This document shows, in pieces, positions 31,023 to 42,833 of a stretch of DNA of 64,000 nucleotides (the first letter of the stretch is position 1; each line of letters starts with the position of its first letter). The notes beneath the pieces were generated by a model. The model ran no database searches. It was not told where the DNA came from and saw only the letters and a list, made by a program, of their open reading frames with translations. The translations under genes were made by a program, and so were the position numbers. This DNA is from Acanthosepion pharaonis (lineage: Eukaryota; Mollusca; Cephalopoda; Sepiida; Sepiidae), in NCBI GenBank assembly GCA_903632075.3, contig CAHIKZ030000060.1, positions 124,501 through 188,500 on the forward strand, written 5' to 3'.

Positions 31023-31690
31023 TTTTAGGTATTCATGGTTACTTTTTAGTTTTTAATATCCGTTAGCAAATATGGAAATTATTATATAAATAATATTATA
31101 ACATGATGCAATATTTGAATTATCGCTCTTTTGTTAAAATAGAATATTATAAAATAACATGGTAAGGACATTATTTTTCGACTAAGTTTGCGGCTATCTT
31201 AATTTTATGAAACATGGATTTTAAAAAAATTAAAATTGTTTAAAATTCTTATAAAATTCAGATGCAAAATATTTGACTCTTCTGATTTTATTAATTATTA
31301 AATTTAAAATGGTACAAATTATATAATTTTTTTTAATAATTATTGGTTACTTTTTAGACATTTTTAATATCTATTGCATCCCATGGAAAATTTTTGAATA
31401 ATAAAAAATTTAAATTTATCACATGATGTCAATAAAATTTTAAAAATCAGAATTAGTTTTTGTTTTTCTGAAAGATTTTCAAAATTTCCAAGGACTTTGA
31501 ATATAAGGACATTTTGTTTTACAGTATTTAAATTATTTGGACTACTGTCCTCATTTTGATAATAAAGTGCCAGAAAAAGATTTTAAAACAAAAACAATTA
31601 GCTCTACAAAATCATTCTTACGGAAAATTCAGATGCAAAAATGATTCTGACTCTTCATTAGGTTTTATTAATTAATAAATTTAAAATTAT
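31023..31690. other. AT-rich sequence with a reversed PLE-repeat tail
   Basis: Around 31520-31570 AAATTATTTGGACTACTGTCC and CTCATTTTGATAATAAAG resemble the reverse complement of the repeat tail. Otherwise unassigned. Confidence 0.4.
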
Positions 31691-31810
31691 ACAGGACACC
31701 TGGCACAGTGGATAAAGGTTTTTTAATTAATGACAGGATTTTGGGCAGTTGAGAATTTGAGAGGGAATTAATAGGGAATATCTATTGATGTGTTAAAAAA
31801 AACATTTTGG
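31690..31810 (+). repeat. head fragment of the PLE-associated tRNA-like repeat
   Basis: AGGACACCTGGCACAGTGGA (A-box-like) followed by GAGAGGGAATTAATAGGGAA, the same order as the full copies. Confidence 0.7.
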
Positions 31811-32210
31811 AATAATGCAATGAAATAAAATTTAAATTTCATCTCTCTGATAGATGTCACGATCTGTAAAATTTAATAAAAAAAAATGAGAATTAGTTTT
31901 AATTTTCATAAAAGACATCTCAAAATTAGACAGATCTTTTTTTGTTTTAAATATATATTATATATATTTTTTTTTTGCATAGTATTTAAATTATTTGGAT
32001 TTTATTCCTCTTCATTTTGTATTAATAATGAAGTGCAAAAAAAAAAAAAAGAATTTTTTAATAACAAGACTGTTGCAATCTTTGAGCTTTATTACAAAAT
32101 CATGCTAAATGTTGGCAAAAATTTATTTTTAGAGCATTAGTTAAAAATGATATGTTTAATGGATGTCAGGGTTTATAATATCTCCTGTTAAATTCAGTAC
32201 ACAGAACCCT
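31811..32210. other. unassigned AT-rich sequence
   Basis: Includes a second weak reversed tail near 31985-32030. No coding support for the 31886-32140 frame. Confidence 0.35.
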
Positions 32211-32211
32211 C

Positions 32212-32290
32212 AAGGACACCTGGCACAGTGGATAAATTCATTGGTTTGATCCGTCTGACAGGAGTTGGGGCAGTTGAGAACTGAGAGGTC
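32212..32290 (+). repeat. head fragment of the PLE-associated tRNA-like repeat
   Basis: CAAGGACACCTGGCACAGTG, then TCTGACAGGAGTTGGGGCAG. It is cut off by the pyrimidine minisatellite. Confidence 0.72.
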
Positions 32291-32575
32291 TCTCCTTAAC
32301 TCCGTTAACCTCTCTCTCTCCCTTCCCTCTCCTTGGCTCCGTTTGCCTCTCTCTCCCCTTCCCTCTCCTCTCTCTCCCCTTCCCTCTCCTTGGCTCCGTT
32401 TGCCTCTCTCTCCCCTTCCTCCCCTGGTCCCTCCTCAAAGGGCTCCGTTTGCCCCCCCCGTCCCTCCTCAAGGGGGCCCCCGTTTCAAGGGCTCCCCTCT
32501 CTCTCCCCCGTCCCTCTCCTGGGCTCCGTTTGCCCCTCTCTCCCCCCGTCCCTCTCCTGGGCTCCGTTTCTTAAA
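32290..32575 (+). repeat. pyrimidine-rich minisatellite
   Basis: Units built on TTGGCTCCGTTTGCCTCTC and CTCTCCCCTTCCCTCTCC. The open frames on both strands are repeat-derived. Confidence 0.92.
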
Positions 32576-32900
32576 TAACCTTTTATTTTTCTTCTTTTGT
32601 ACATAATTCATTTTTCCCATGAGTTTTTATTTCAGCCAGTGTACATGTCCTGAGACAACAAACATTCTTCTTTGCTTGTATTGAAATACATATCCCACTT
32701 CATATATGATAGAACATTCAATTTACATTGAAATATGGATAGTGCTTCCATTAAGTGATAAGAATTTCCATATCTTAGCTGTGATTGTTCTCTGACCTTT
32801 GCCAAAGAAGGTAAAGTTAAATACTGTAAATTCGGTTTGCATCTGTTTGCCAATTTAAGCATATCAATATTTTAATGTATTTCCTTGTTATTTTCTGCCT
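32576..32900. other. unassigned sequence
   Basis: Short minus frame 32632-32862 without recognisable domain. Confidence 0.35.
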
Positions 32901-32904
32901 ATCT

Positions 32905-33030
32905 TTGTCCTTCTGAAGATCACATAGTCATGAAACTGACAGTCTATATTCAGTGTTGATGCCTATGTCCATGATGTTTACATCTATAAATTCTTTATCT
33001 CCTATACTGAGTACTCTTCCTCTACAAATA
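32905..33030 (+). repeat. repeat end with hammerhead-like motif
   Basis: CTGAAGA, 12 nt, GAAACTGACAGTC, then blocks CAGTGTTGATGCCTATGTCC and CTCCTATACTGAGTACTC, which align with 42.90-42.98 kb and, on the other strand, with 9.62-9.66 kb. Helix I does not pair here. Confidence 0.6.
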
Positions 33031-33339
33031 GAGCAAATTCTAAATATGGATAACTCTGCTTGTTCCGTAGTTAATCATAGCTGTGTAGGTGGGGTAATGT
33101 TGCTAGTATATATAATTTTATTGCCATGTCAATCAAGAACATAGGTGTCATGGCTCTCCAATGATTCTTTTTCTGCATTTCCATGCCTTTTTTGGAAAGG
33201 TTTCCTTGTTGCTTTCTGCCTTTTCTCCTAGATTGACTGCCACCTAAGGTTAGAAACCCCAATCTGCTCAGCTATATAATCCATAGCTGGGGGGAAAAAA
33301 ATTTAATACTTTTCCTGAGGACTATTCTTCTTCTGTTTG

Positions 33340-33640
33340 TTTCTGGACATAGTTGATTATGGCTCTCCACAACATCCTACTCTACTTTGTAGCTCATAGC
33401 AATATTTGTCTTTATTATCTCTCCAATTCCCTTCTCTACCATGCATTTACGCATGCTCTTTAGTTACTCAGTTTTCCCTCTGCTCTTTCTTGCCTGTATG
33501 TTCTGTGAGTGTTAAGTTTTCTAATCCTTCTTTCCTCATGTATCTAAGAAATTTCAACTGTTTGTTTCTCATTCTGTGGGCATAAAATACCATCTTCAAA
33601 TTCTGATTAAATTTTGGTTAACATTTTCATTACTGCATTG
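33340..33640 (-). pseudogene. RTE-like LINE C-terminal fragment
   Basis: Plus-strand blocks ATGGCTCTCCACAACATCC, TTATCTCTCCAATTCCC and TCTGTGAGTGTTAAGTTTTC recur at 5.05, 21.58, 23.68 and 62.1 kb. The minus-strand frame is broken. Confidence 0.6.
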
Positions 33641-34367
33641 TTATAGAATTGTTGCCTGGCTGTGTTGGCCCATTTTGGAAAAATAGAAAATTGTCATTTA
33701 CTGGAAATAACTATAAAAACATTGACAGCAATTTCTCATGGGCACTGCCATTTTGGATTTGATCAGATATTCTGCAGTACAGACTAAACTAAATGACGTC
33801 CGAATGCACAATATGATAAAAACATATCACCAAACTGATCATATTGCATGTTACTCTATCTATACTGATTTGGAAATAGTGCTCAACTCGAGTTAGTTCA
33901 TAACACAAATGCAAGCAACAATTTTTTCACAGTGTCTTGGAAAACTGCATATATATCAACAACATGCAATGAAAGTTTTCTAAGTACATTTATAGCAGCA
34001 CAAGGGTTCACTTGGTATATCAATGACTACAACCCAGTGGATGAAAAGAATGTTTCTGAAGGTTTGTGGGTATGATTTAGAAAACTACAATAATTTCTTA
34101 CTCACTTCTGGCATTGCTGTTTTCAGTGACAGTATGTTCAGCATATTTACATGCATTGTGTCTTTTCATTTTCTTAAATCAATGTAAGAAATATCAAGAT
34201 TTATCAATTATTACATTAATGTAAAAACCAAAATTTATTGGATAAATCTAAATGAAAAATCAAATCATTTTTCTGCCTTGAGGGTCCTAAAACCAAACAA
34301 AAAAAAAACAGTGAAATCAATAGTCTGAAATTTTCCATAAAAACATGTTCCCACAGACATAAATATG

Positions 34368-34370
<3 letters not shown>
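33641..34370. other. unassigned sequence
   Basis: No repeat or coding motif recognised. Confidence 0.4.

Positions 34371-34372
<2 letters not shown>

Positions 34373-34427
<55 letters not shown>
34373..34427. repeat. (TA)n microsatellite
   Basis: Pure TA run. It lies about 160 bp downstream (minus sense) of the hammerhead-like motif at 34.58 kb. Confidence 0.95.
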
Positions 34428-34429
<2 letters not shown>

Positions 34430-34549
34430 AGTTTATAGTTGTGCCAATGAGAGAAAAATAGTATATTTTAAAAAGAGAAAAAATGAAAAACGTTTTTGGT
34501 TTTAATGTGGATTTTTTTTTTTTTTTACATATTATATTTTATTTTCCAT

Positions 34550-34605
34550 AATTTTGCTATACAGGTTTCCGGTTTCATGACCTTCATTGGGCAAAGAGTG
34601 GTTAT
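34550..34605 (-). repeat. degenerate hammerhead-like motif downstream of a PLE
   Basis: Minus strand: CCAATGAAGGTCATG, then ACCGGAAACCTGTA. The GAAAC-GTA half is intact, while the CTGANGA half is changed to CAATGAA. It is about 540 bp downstream of GIY-YIG coding sequence in the same orientation. Confidence 0.45.
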
Positions 34606-35113
34606 TTCCACATATTATTAAAATGAATTAATTCTCCATGTTAAATGTTCTCTTCTTTTTCTTTTTTTTTTTTGGGTAGTAGTGACACAAATGTCTTTCT
34701 TGGACTGGTAGTGAGAAAGTTCTTCTGCTTAAACGGTAATAAAACAATTAAGATTAGTCCAAGAAAGGGTTAGGAAAGATTTCTGTATTCTTATCTTTTA
34801 ATGACCATGGTATGTTCTTTGATCTATTTCCATTTTTTTGCTAGTATGAGTATGTATATTCCCTCTCCATACATACATGCTGTCTTATTATAAGGAATTA
34901 ATATACACACACACGTGCACATACACACACACACATACTTCCTATGTTGCGTAGGTTTCGTGTGTATGCTTGTGAGTAGTCTATTTGTTTTTTGCCAGTG
35001 TTTGTATTCCTGCTCCATTGATACCTGTGTGTATGCATTTGAGTTGTCCAACTACTATTTTGGGCCATTATGCATGTATCTTGTGTGTTTTTGTGTGTGG
35101 GATTATGATCTAT

Positions 35114-35850
35114 TTAGTGCTGGTTTAAATTTTTTGAAGTTTTTTCTTGTATTTGTAGGTAAGAATAATTGTCTGTTTCGTATATTGGCATAATTTTAAA
35201 TTTACCATGACTACATTTATAGATGTGTTGTGATACAAAGTTTTCTCTGTTTTTGGGTAATTTGATGTTGCTTTTGTGAAGGGAAACTCTTTTGTTTAGT
35301 GCTTGGCTGATACCTATATATGATTTCTTGCATTTGAGTGCATAAATCACATATTTAGTGTTGCAGTTTAAATTTTTATTCATTATGAATGTTGTTTTGG
35401 CATTTTCAGAAGTCTAGGAGTTTCTTTCTATAATGATATCACAAAGCCCAGTTTTTTGTTGCATTTTATGACCCCCTGTATTGTGTGTTGGTTAAATTTG
35501 GAGGAGGTTAATGTGTGTTTCAGGTTTTTAGATTAGCATTTGCTTGTAATTATTTTGGTTGTTTTTAGTATATTTTTCAGTTTGTCATTCTTGCTAAGTA
35601 GGTCTAGATTTTTTGTAATTTCTGTTAATAGTTCTGGATTTTTCTGTATGTTGCAGCATATGCTAGAGTTCGATGTTATAGTTTTTTTGATTTTGTAGTT
35701 GGTCTAAAGGAATTTTTTTTTGTGAGTTCAAAACCTTTGTTTATTAGTGTTGTGGGGTAGCCTCATTTTCTTAAAAAGTTCTTCTAGGTGGGTTTTTTCA
35801 AAGGTGTTTGTGAGTCATTATATTACAAACTCCACTTGCTAGAGAATAGT
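35114..35850 (-). pseudogene. Penelope-like element, RT end and GIY-YIG endonuclease (second lineage)
   Basis: An 89-codon minus-strand frame (35114-35383) reads NLNCNTKYVIYALKC, then KSYIGIS, LNKRVSLHKSNIKLPKNREN, FVSQHIYKCSHGKFKIMPIY. That is a GIY-YIG nuclease domain with the two strands (YVIY and YIG), the catalytic-side R in NKRVSLH and a following HI region. Upstream (35.40-35.85 kb) the linker is readable only in broken frames, for example VIKCNKKLGF, KNPELL and SKNDKLKN. The C-terminus is cut after QIQEKTSKNLNQH. It differs enough from the 22.5-kb element to be a separate PLE lineage. Confidence 0.85.
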
Positions 35851-35919
35851 GGATGGATTTTAGGGTGATGGCTCTTGAAATAAAGATATTGCTGGGGGTC
35901 TGTAGGTTAGTGGCATGTA

Positions 35920-35937
35920 TGTATGTATGTATGTATG

Positions 35938-35980
<43 letters not shown>
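35920..35980 (+). repeat. (TATG)n(TA)n microsatellite
   Basis: GTATGTATGTATG run followed by pure TA. Confidence 0.95.
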
Positions 35981-35982
<2 letters not shown>

Positions 35983-35999
35983 CAATAATACCATAGGAT

Positions 36000-36130
36000 G
36001 TGCAGGTGGTGTAATGAATAGCGGTTTGGAAGGAGTACTGTGTTCAAAATCCACTTGTGCTTGTTACTTTGATTTACACACAAAAACTCTTGGAAATGTA
36101 TAAATCTTTCTCATTTGTTATTCTCAAAAC
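36000..36130 (+). repeat. body of the 5S/tRNA composite SINE
   Basis: GATGTGCAGGTGGTGTAATG and CAAAATCCACTTGTGCTTGT match the body at 57.19-57.24 kb. The 5S part is missing. Confidence 0.65.
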
Positions 36131-36419
36131 TTTCTCAGTTGTTCTCAAAAAAAAAAAAGAAAAAAAAGAAAAAGAATCATTAATGTAATATTCACTTGCC
36201 AGAAGAAGAAAAACAAAAACAAAGAATTCTTCTTACAATCGAAAATGTTTCAGCTTTAAATAATCCACAAAACCAATCAATCGATCAGTAATATCTTATG
36301 AGTTTCACTTTTTGATCAATGAAAAAAAAAGTGAAATCAATCTATATTATTGGGCTGCTTCATCTCAATATTGGTTTTCATTCAAATTCACTACTTGAGA
36401 TGTCGATAACTTATTCAAC

Positions 36420-36550
36420 ATTTGGGAGGGATAGTGAAAAGACAAATCATACTGAGTGCTACAAAGGATAGGAAGTTGTGGAGAGTTATGATTGCCTACA
36501 CCCTGAAGGAAGATGGCACAGAGAAGAAGAACCTATTATAAGACAAAATC
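36420..36550 (+). pseudogene. RTE-like LINE C-terminus
   Basis: GAAGTTGTGGAGAGTTATGA, GCCTACACCCTGAAGGAAGA and AGAAGAAGAACC correspond to the protein end seen on the minus strand at 5.03-5.13 kb. Confidence 0.65.
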
Positions 36551-36689
36551 TCTGGATGTATTTCACCCTACTCAAATTCAATATTTGTAGCCCAGGGTAG
36601 CTTAAGACTAACTCAATCTCAGTATCACTTTTTGCATTATTGTTATTTTCGATAACTGATCTCCTGTGGTAAGGCACAATACATTGAGT

Positions 36690-36910
36690 GACATTTGTGC
36701 TGGGTCCTGTTAAGGGCTTTTGATTGGGCCTTCATCACAATAGATAGGCAATAATAAATGTGATAGGCAATAATAAACTGCAGAAGAAATCAAATTTGAT
36801 CACTGCATTTAAGTATTGAATTAATGTTTAAGCTTACCTTTTAAAAGTTCAATGATAATTCTTCTGCTGCTCTTAAAATTAAAGACAATTTGATGAATGT
36901 AGGTCCTTAC
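36690..36910. repeat. dispersed repeat, partner of 27.29-27.52 kb
   Basis: Same ordered blocks as the partner. Contains an extra short duplication of GATAGGCAATAATAAA. Confidence 0.8.
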
Positions 36911-37065
36911 TTTCTGCACAAACAATTATTTTTATTTCATGGGTGTCTTTCACTGGATTTTGTAATTTTGATTATTCCCACATTTATTTCCAAGTTATAA
37001 AAATTATCGTATCATTAAAATTTGTCACAGAAAATCACATTAGAAAAAAAAAATTGCTGAAAACA

Positions 37066-37510
37066 ATTACAGTAATGAAACCTTGGGAATCCAAAATGTC
37101 AGGATTGTTGGTCCAGATCTGATCCAGAATGTTGTTAATTTGTTCACGGATTTGATCTGATTTCAAAATGGTAGAATATTTGGGGCTACAATCTCTAGGA
37201 GTAAAGTTGAAAACATGGACAATTTTATTTTGAAATGCTGTAATTTGAGAACAGTCATTTTTTTCATTTGAACATGAGCTGTTGAAAGTTAGAGAGTTGT
37301 GTCCCTTTAATTGTTTCTATCAGTAGAAGCCAAGATGGCGAATCTAAAAACAATTGCAGTAATGAAAACTTGAGAATCCAAAATTTCAGGGATGTGGGTC
37401 TGAATCTAGCTTGGAATATTTTTAATTTTCTCATGGTGGTGGATTCATATCAAAATGGTATTATATGTTGGGCTACAGCCTCCAGGAGTAATGAGGAAAA
37501 ACTGTGACAC
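37066..37510. repeat. old tandem duplication, about 285-bp offset
   Basis: CAGTAATGAAACCTTGGGAATC at about 37069 and CAGTAATGAAAACTTGAGAA at about 37353 begin two diverged copies that both end with a GGGCTACA and AGGAGTAA block. Confidence 0.7.
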
Positions 37511-38790
37511 AGTGACTTGCATTTATTATATCAATTGAATTACATTCTGTGAACTCCATTAGAATACTTAATATGAAAAAAAAACTGAAAGTACAAACAG
37601 GAGTATCCTTTGTTTCCTGTATATAATTTGGGTTTCTAGTTCCTTCTACAGTCTTTTTTATTCTCTTTCACTCGCCTCTTGCATCATAATAGCATTATTT
37701 CCTTGCTTGTGTTGAATTGATTAAAAAAGAATTGAATGTATTTTGGCACCTTTGCATATTTATCCACAGTATTTCTATTAAACTTGTTTCCTTTAACATT
37801 CGAGTCCAGAATGGTGTAAGAAATATGACATTATTAAAGAGGAACTTATTTTCTGACTATCAAACGTCTGCATGTGACTTTGTATGTGCCTGTCAGTGCT
37901 GTGCATTAGTGACTTACATTTACTTGTACCATTTAATGTGAACACATGCACAATGTTTTACAGATTTTGAAATAAAACATTAGAATTGTACATTCCCTTC
38001 CTACTCAGTCTGGACTTTCCTAGGCTGAGCAAGAAAATCATAATATTGGAAACAAAAAAAATGTTAATATTTTAAACCTTAAAAAAATAGTAAAAATAGT
38101 CCGAATAATGTAAATGATGTACTTAAAAAAAATATAATTGTAAGATTTGATTGATTATTGTTGGAAATTATTTGGTAATAAATAGAATTGTTTTTACTTT
38201 TTTTTTTTAATTTTGTAGAACTATTTTCAGGTTTGTCATTGAATCAAAATATATATGTCCACCCAGTTTGAATGTAAATTAATTGAACTTTTGTGTCACA
38301 AAAGCTAATTTCCCTGTCTGTCTGGCAACAACCCCTAGTTAACAGGAAAAGATTGTAAGCTGAAATGTATGACCTTTTGAAGTAATTTTTATTCTTGTTG
38401 TATTTAAACTGAATATATTTTCTAACAAATGTAACATTTTAAATTGGTCAAACAATTTAGATTTGATCATCTTGTCATGAGTGATATGCCACTGTAGGAG
38501 TGGGCTCCACAAAACCCATTGAAATCAAAGAGACAAGTGAAGAAAAATTAAGATTTAGTTTCTCATTAGCTGTGCCTTTTGTTATGACAAAAGTGGACAT
38601 ACTGAAAGAAAGTCTTGTAAAGAAATGGAATGGATAGAATTGGTTGAATATTTCACATATTTCCATTTTTCATTTTGACGACTCACTCTTGTCCTTTCCA
38701 CTCATTGTTTTTCCCTTCCCTCTTCATCAGCTTTCTCCTCCCACCCTCTTGTCATTATCTCTCCTCACTTTTCTATTTTCCTCTATTCCT
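37511..38790. other. unassigned sequence
   Basis: A small piece of the PLE-repeat tail (AGTCCGAATAATGTAAATGA) lies at 38099. The frames at 37717-37941 and 38475-38666 have no recognisable content. Confidence 0.4.
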
Positions 38791-38796
38791 GTCCCA

Positions 38797-39290
38797 TCCT
38801 GGGTAAGACGATAAACTACATCCACATCCATGGTAAGACGATAAACTACGTCCAACAGCAAGGCCTCTGATCAGGAGGCTTTGAGGAGTGTGGAACCACC
38901 TCTTAATTGCTGGTATTCCCAGGTCCACCCTGACCTGGGGTGGTAGCACCTGTTAGGGTCCCAGCTATGGGCAAATAGTTAACCCCGAGACTGAGGTAAA
39001 AAGCATTTTAAAAGTGTAAAAATAGGTTTTAATACCAGAAATACTTTGTAAAAAATATTATTACCAGAAATAAATTTTTGAAGAAAAAAAATATTACCAG
39101 CAATATGTTTTTGAAAAAAAAACTATTACCAGCAGTACTTTTAAAAAAAAATATTACCAGCTATACGTTTTTGAAAAAATATTACCAGCTATACATTTTT
39201 GAGGAAAAAGATATTACCAGGAAAAAAAAAGTTGTCGGCATTAGATGACCCATTGAGGTGTTGATATGCCGTAAAACAAACCAAACCAAT
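38797..39290 (+). repeat. 33-bp-array repeat family, third copy
   Basis: Head with ACCACCTCTTAATTGCTGG and AGCTATGGGCAAATAGTTAA, about five degenerate array units with ATTACCAGC, then a tail with CGGCATTAGATGACCCATTG and GTAAAACAAACC. Confidence 0.88.
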
Positions 39291-39324
39291 CTACTCCTGT
39301 CTTTCTGCTAAATCAAGTTGGAGT

Positions 39325-39560
39325 ACCATTTCTCATGCAGTCACCAAAGTTAAGCACCACTGAGCCTGCTCAGTCCCTAGATGGGTGACTATTTGGGAAT
39401 ACTAGGTGCTATAAACTTGAATGTGTGGGTGATGTAATAGATAATGTCTTGTTAATGTTAATCAGAGAGCAGAGTTCCGATTTCAGTTTGTTATATTCAC
39501 TTGAGCCCAAATACCCTTGGGAAAGCTATGAATTCACTTCTTCACCCCCCAGCTATGGAT
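39325..39560 (+). mobile_element. 5S rRNA-derived composite SINE
   Basis: 5S-like part 39325-39420: CCAAAGTTAAGCACCACTGA, CTCAGTCCCTAGATGGGTGA, GGGAATACTAGGTGCT. The body follows with GGTGATGTAATAG, TTATATTCACTTGAGCCC and CCCCCAGCTATGGATTAATT. Same order as the best copy at 57.07 kb. Confidence 0.82.
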
Positions 39561-39699
39561 TAATTAGTAAAATGTGTATCATTAAATCATTATCACCTCT
39601 GAAAATGAAAGAAAAAAAATCTTAGGATCTAAAAATATTTCCTGGCTTTAAATCACTTGCAAAGGGTTGATAAGACATAAAAAAAAATGATTCAATCAA

Positions 39700-40660
39700 A
39701 CACTATTTTCTTCTTTTCATCTTCACCTCTCACTCTTGTCCTTCCCCTCATTGTTTCCTTTCACTTTACTCTTCAACAGCTTTCTCCTCCCACCCTTGTT
39801 ATCTCTCCCCTCACTCTTCTATTATTCTCTATTTGTTTTCCCCTACTTTGTTTTCTACTCCTCTCTTCCTCTCTTTGTTTTTACTTTCACTTTCTTCCAC
39901 CTCTCTATATTTACTTTCTCTTTCCTTATTTATTTACTTTCTCTTTCCTTATTTATTTACTTTCTCTTTCCTTATTTATTTACTTTCTCTTTCCTTATTT
40001 ATTTATTTTCTCTTTCCTTATTTATTTACTTTCTCTTTCCTTATTTATTTACTTCCCCATCTTTTCCTTCACTTTCTTCCTCTTTATTTCCTCTTCTCCA
40101 TCACCTCTTTCTGTATGCCTTCCCCTCTTTATATTAGTTTCACTTTCCTTCTCTCTTTTCTTCTTTTTATTTTTCCTTTCAATTTCTTCATTCTCTATTT
40201 CCCCACCCTCTCCACTTTTTTCTTCTCCTCCTCCCTGTTTACTTTGATTTTCTGCATCTATTTTCTGCTCTCCCTCATCTCTATCATTCTTCCTCTCTAT
40301 CTGTATCTTTCCTTCTCCCTTCTTCTCTGTATCTTTCCTTCTCCCTTCTTCTCTGTATCTTTCCTTCTCCCTTCTTCTCTGTATCTTTCTCTCTCTTCAC
40401 CTTTTTCCTCTCTATATTTTCTTTGACTTTTCCTTTTTCATTTTCTGCTGCTCCTCATCTCCATCTTTCTGTTCACTTTTTTCTCTCCTCAATGTTTTCA
40501 TATTGTCTTCCTCTCTATGTTTTCTTTGACTTTCCTCATCTATTTTCTTTCCCCCCCTTTCCTTGTTTTTCTTCCTTTCATCTTTCTTTCCTTGTAGCTG
40601 CCTTTGATTTTCCATTCTTTCTCTTTCTCTCTTCACTGCATCATCTATCTTTCTGTCCTT
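39700..40660 (+). repeat. polypyrimidine tract with embedded minisatellites
   Basis: Almost purely C/T on the plus strand for about 0.9 kb. It includes about seven 23-bp units of TTTCTCTTTCCTTATTTATT (39910-40060) and four 24-bp units of TGTATCTTTCCTTCTCCCTT (40290-40400). Frames of up to 197 codons rich in F, L and S are composition artefacts. Confidence 0.9.
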
Positions 40661-41022
40661 CTAATTTGCTGTTAATGACAGCCATTGTTACTGAACAATA
40701 CTGCTTCAATAACCATCCTTTTTTTTCCTTTACCCACATTATTCCACCCCAAGGGCATCTCTACCATCATGCGCCACTATCTTCGGTGAAAAGCATAACC
40801 ATCATCTGTTACAATCTCAAGAAGCTTCCACACAATCTCAACTGCTTCTTTTCTTCTTTCCCCACCACTAACCATTTTCTTGTGAACCATCATGGCAGCA
40901 TGTAGAGTGAGGGCTGTTCAAGAAATTAAGAATCCCTCCCTGGCTTCATATTGTTGACCACTACTCTCTACCGTTGAGATTATGCTTTTCTGCTTACCTG
41001 TGTTCTTTCCAGGTGTTCTTAT
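40661..41022. other. unassigned sequence
   Basis: Nothing recognised. Confidence 0.35.
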
Positions 41023-41034
41023 ACATACATACAT

Positions 41035-41092
<58 letters not shown>
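41023..41092. repeat. (CATA)n(TA)n microsatellite
   Basis: CATA units followed by a pure TA run. Confidence 0.95.
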
Positions 41093-41093
<1 letters not shown>

Positions 41094-41149
41094 AAAAACA
41101 CATACATTTATATATTAACAAGTATTGTACGTAATCAGGAATGGATATG

Positions 41150-41290
41150 CAGATATTAGAATTGATAAGCAAAGATCAAATTCCAGCCAAGTCTGTTGCA
41201 TTCATTTTTGCACTAATGCCTTTGGAAAAAGGAGGAATCAGTGTCCCACACCACCACCATGACCACCATCTCTGTACTACCCTCGAATAT
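41150..41290 (+). repeat. SINE body fragment
   Basis: AAATTCCAGCCAAGTCTGTT and TTGCACTAATGCCTTTGG resemble the 3' body of the 5S/tRNA SINE. Confidence 0.4.
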
Positions 41291-42030
41291 GCGGACTCTG
41301 GGTTTTTGGGGCAGTGTTTTGTGACCCTCGCTATCTTACCAACATCTTTTTTTTTTATTTGACCTAAATTTATATACGTTACAAATTAAACTAAGTATAA
41401 CTGACTATTAAAGGATTAAAAATATTGGCAGATTTTGACGTCATTCTTGGGTCATTTTTAATTTTTTTTTTTTTTTTACATCCAGTTCTTTGATTTTGAT
41501 TTGCTAAGTTTTGAAAAAAAAAAACACTATATAAAAAATTCACTCTTTTTTTATCCATAATTTTGAATGTGTTAAAAATCTGAAGTTGATGTTAAAAATT
41601 ACTGCAAAACATTGTCAATTTATTTAAGATGGCGTGATCTATTAAGACATATCTCTAATTTGTATTTAGATACATTTGTATTTACTTTTAATTTTTCTAG
41701 TTGAATTATTCACCGGTTTTCCTCTTGATCCATTATTATAATAAAATTTGTACTTTATATGGATACTACCTTATAAAAATTGAGATGTAAGTAGAGTGGG
41801 TGGGGGTTTGCATCATAAATTTGGCAGGAGGGGTATCATAGATTGGGGGGCGGTATGAGATTCCTGCCCACCACCAAAGGTAGAGGTTAAATAACAGGGT
41901 AAACTGAGCTCTCTAGCCTTACATGGCAACCAATCTAAGAGAAAAAACAAATCTTTTCCTCCCTAATAATTACACCATAACATTTGTGTTGAGATGTTGA
42001 GGTTTTCATTTTGGATTCTTATCATAAATC
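41291..42030. other. unassigned AT-rich sequence
   Basis: GAGCTCTCTAGCCTTACATG near 41908 is echoed at 60.29 kb; otherwise nothing. Confidence 0.35.
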
Positions 42031-42034
42031 CATT

Positions 42035-42130
42035 TTTCATCACTTATGGTCGAATGGCTAGTGGCGAAGAATGGGACACTGGAAGAGAGCTGAGTTTAAA
42101 TGGTGATCTTTTCTAAAACTTTCAAATAAT
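42035..42130 (+). repeat. tRNA-like SINE fragment
   Basis: ATGGTCGAATGGCTAGTGG (A-box-like) and GAGCTGAGTTTAAATGG (weak B box). Confidence 0.4.
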
Positions 42131-42499
42131 TTACAAGAGCTAATTGATTGCATAATTAATAAAAAGTTGAGTCAACTTCAGAGATGCTCTTAAGGTATCT
42201 CTAACATTGACGAGCTGCATTGTTTAATTCTGTCAGGACTGACCATCACAGCTAGTAACCGCCATCTATTCCTTTGGTATGGATAAGGTTTCACTCAAAC
42301 AGCTTCTTCCCCAGAATTCCCATTTTCTGGAACAGTCTCTGAAGATGATGCTTCACAAACTGCTACAATGTCAACCTCTTTATGTCTCGAGTCAACCAAT
42401 AGCTATTCTACCTGTCCCCATAGTATTCATCTTGAGTGGCTCTTGGGCCTTGTATATAGTTTTAAAAAAAAAATGCTTGTTGATCTGGGTAATGATCAA

Positions 42500-42685
42500 A
42501 GAATTTCAAACTGAACCCTTTATTTAGCCAATTGTAGTTGATGTTACACAAACCCTGTGTAAGGCTTATCTTCTTTTCAGTTATTGCTTGCCTGGTTTCC
42601 ACTGAATTCAAGTTTACAGCCCAGGGATTGAACTTAGAATTACTAACCAATGGTTTCATCCACTAGGCTTGTGTCATGAGAGTGA
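42500..42685 (-). repeat. diverged PLE-associated tRNA-like repeat
   Basis: Plus-strand CAAACTGAACCCTTTATTTA and, further right, GGATTGAACTTAGAA and ATCCACTAGGCTTGTGTCAT correspond to the reversed middle, B box and head of the family. Confidence 0.6.
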
Positions 42686-42738
42686 AAGTTTTGATATATT
42701 TGTTTAATAAATCCTACTCATTATATATGTAATCATTA

Positions 42739-42744
<6 letters not shown>

Positions 42745-42833
<89 letters not shown>

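Noticed and set aside
34915..35193. A 92-codon plus-strand frame rich in cysteine and aromatic residues
   Set aside because: It lies over a CA microsatellite and antisense to the PLE endonuclease fragment.
39687..40905. Frames of 133-197 codons rich in phenylalanine, leucine and serine, resembling membrane segments
   Set aside because: The plus strand is nearly all C/T, which removes stop codons and mimics hydrophobic segments.
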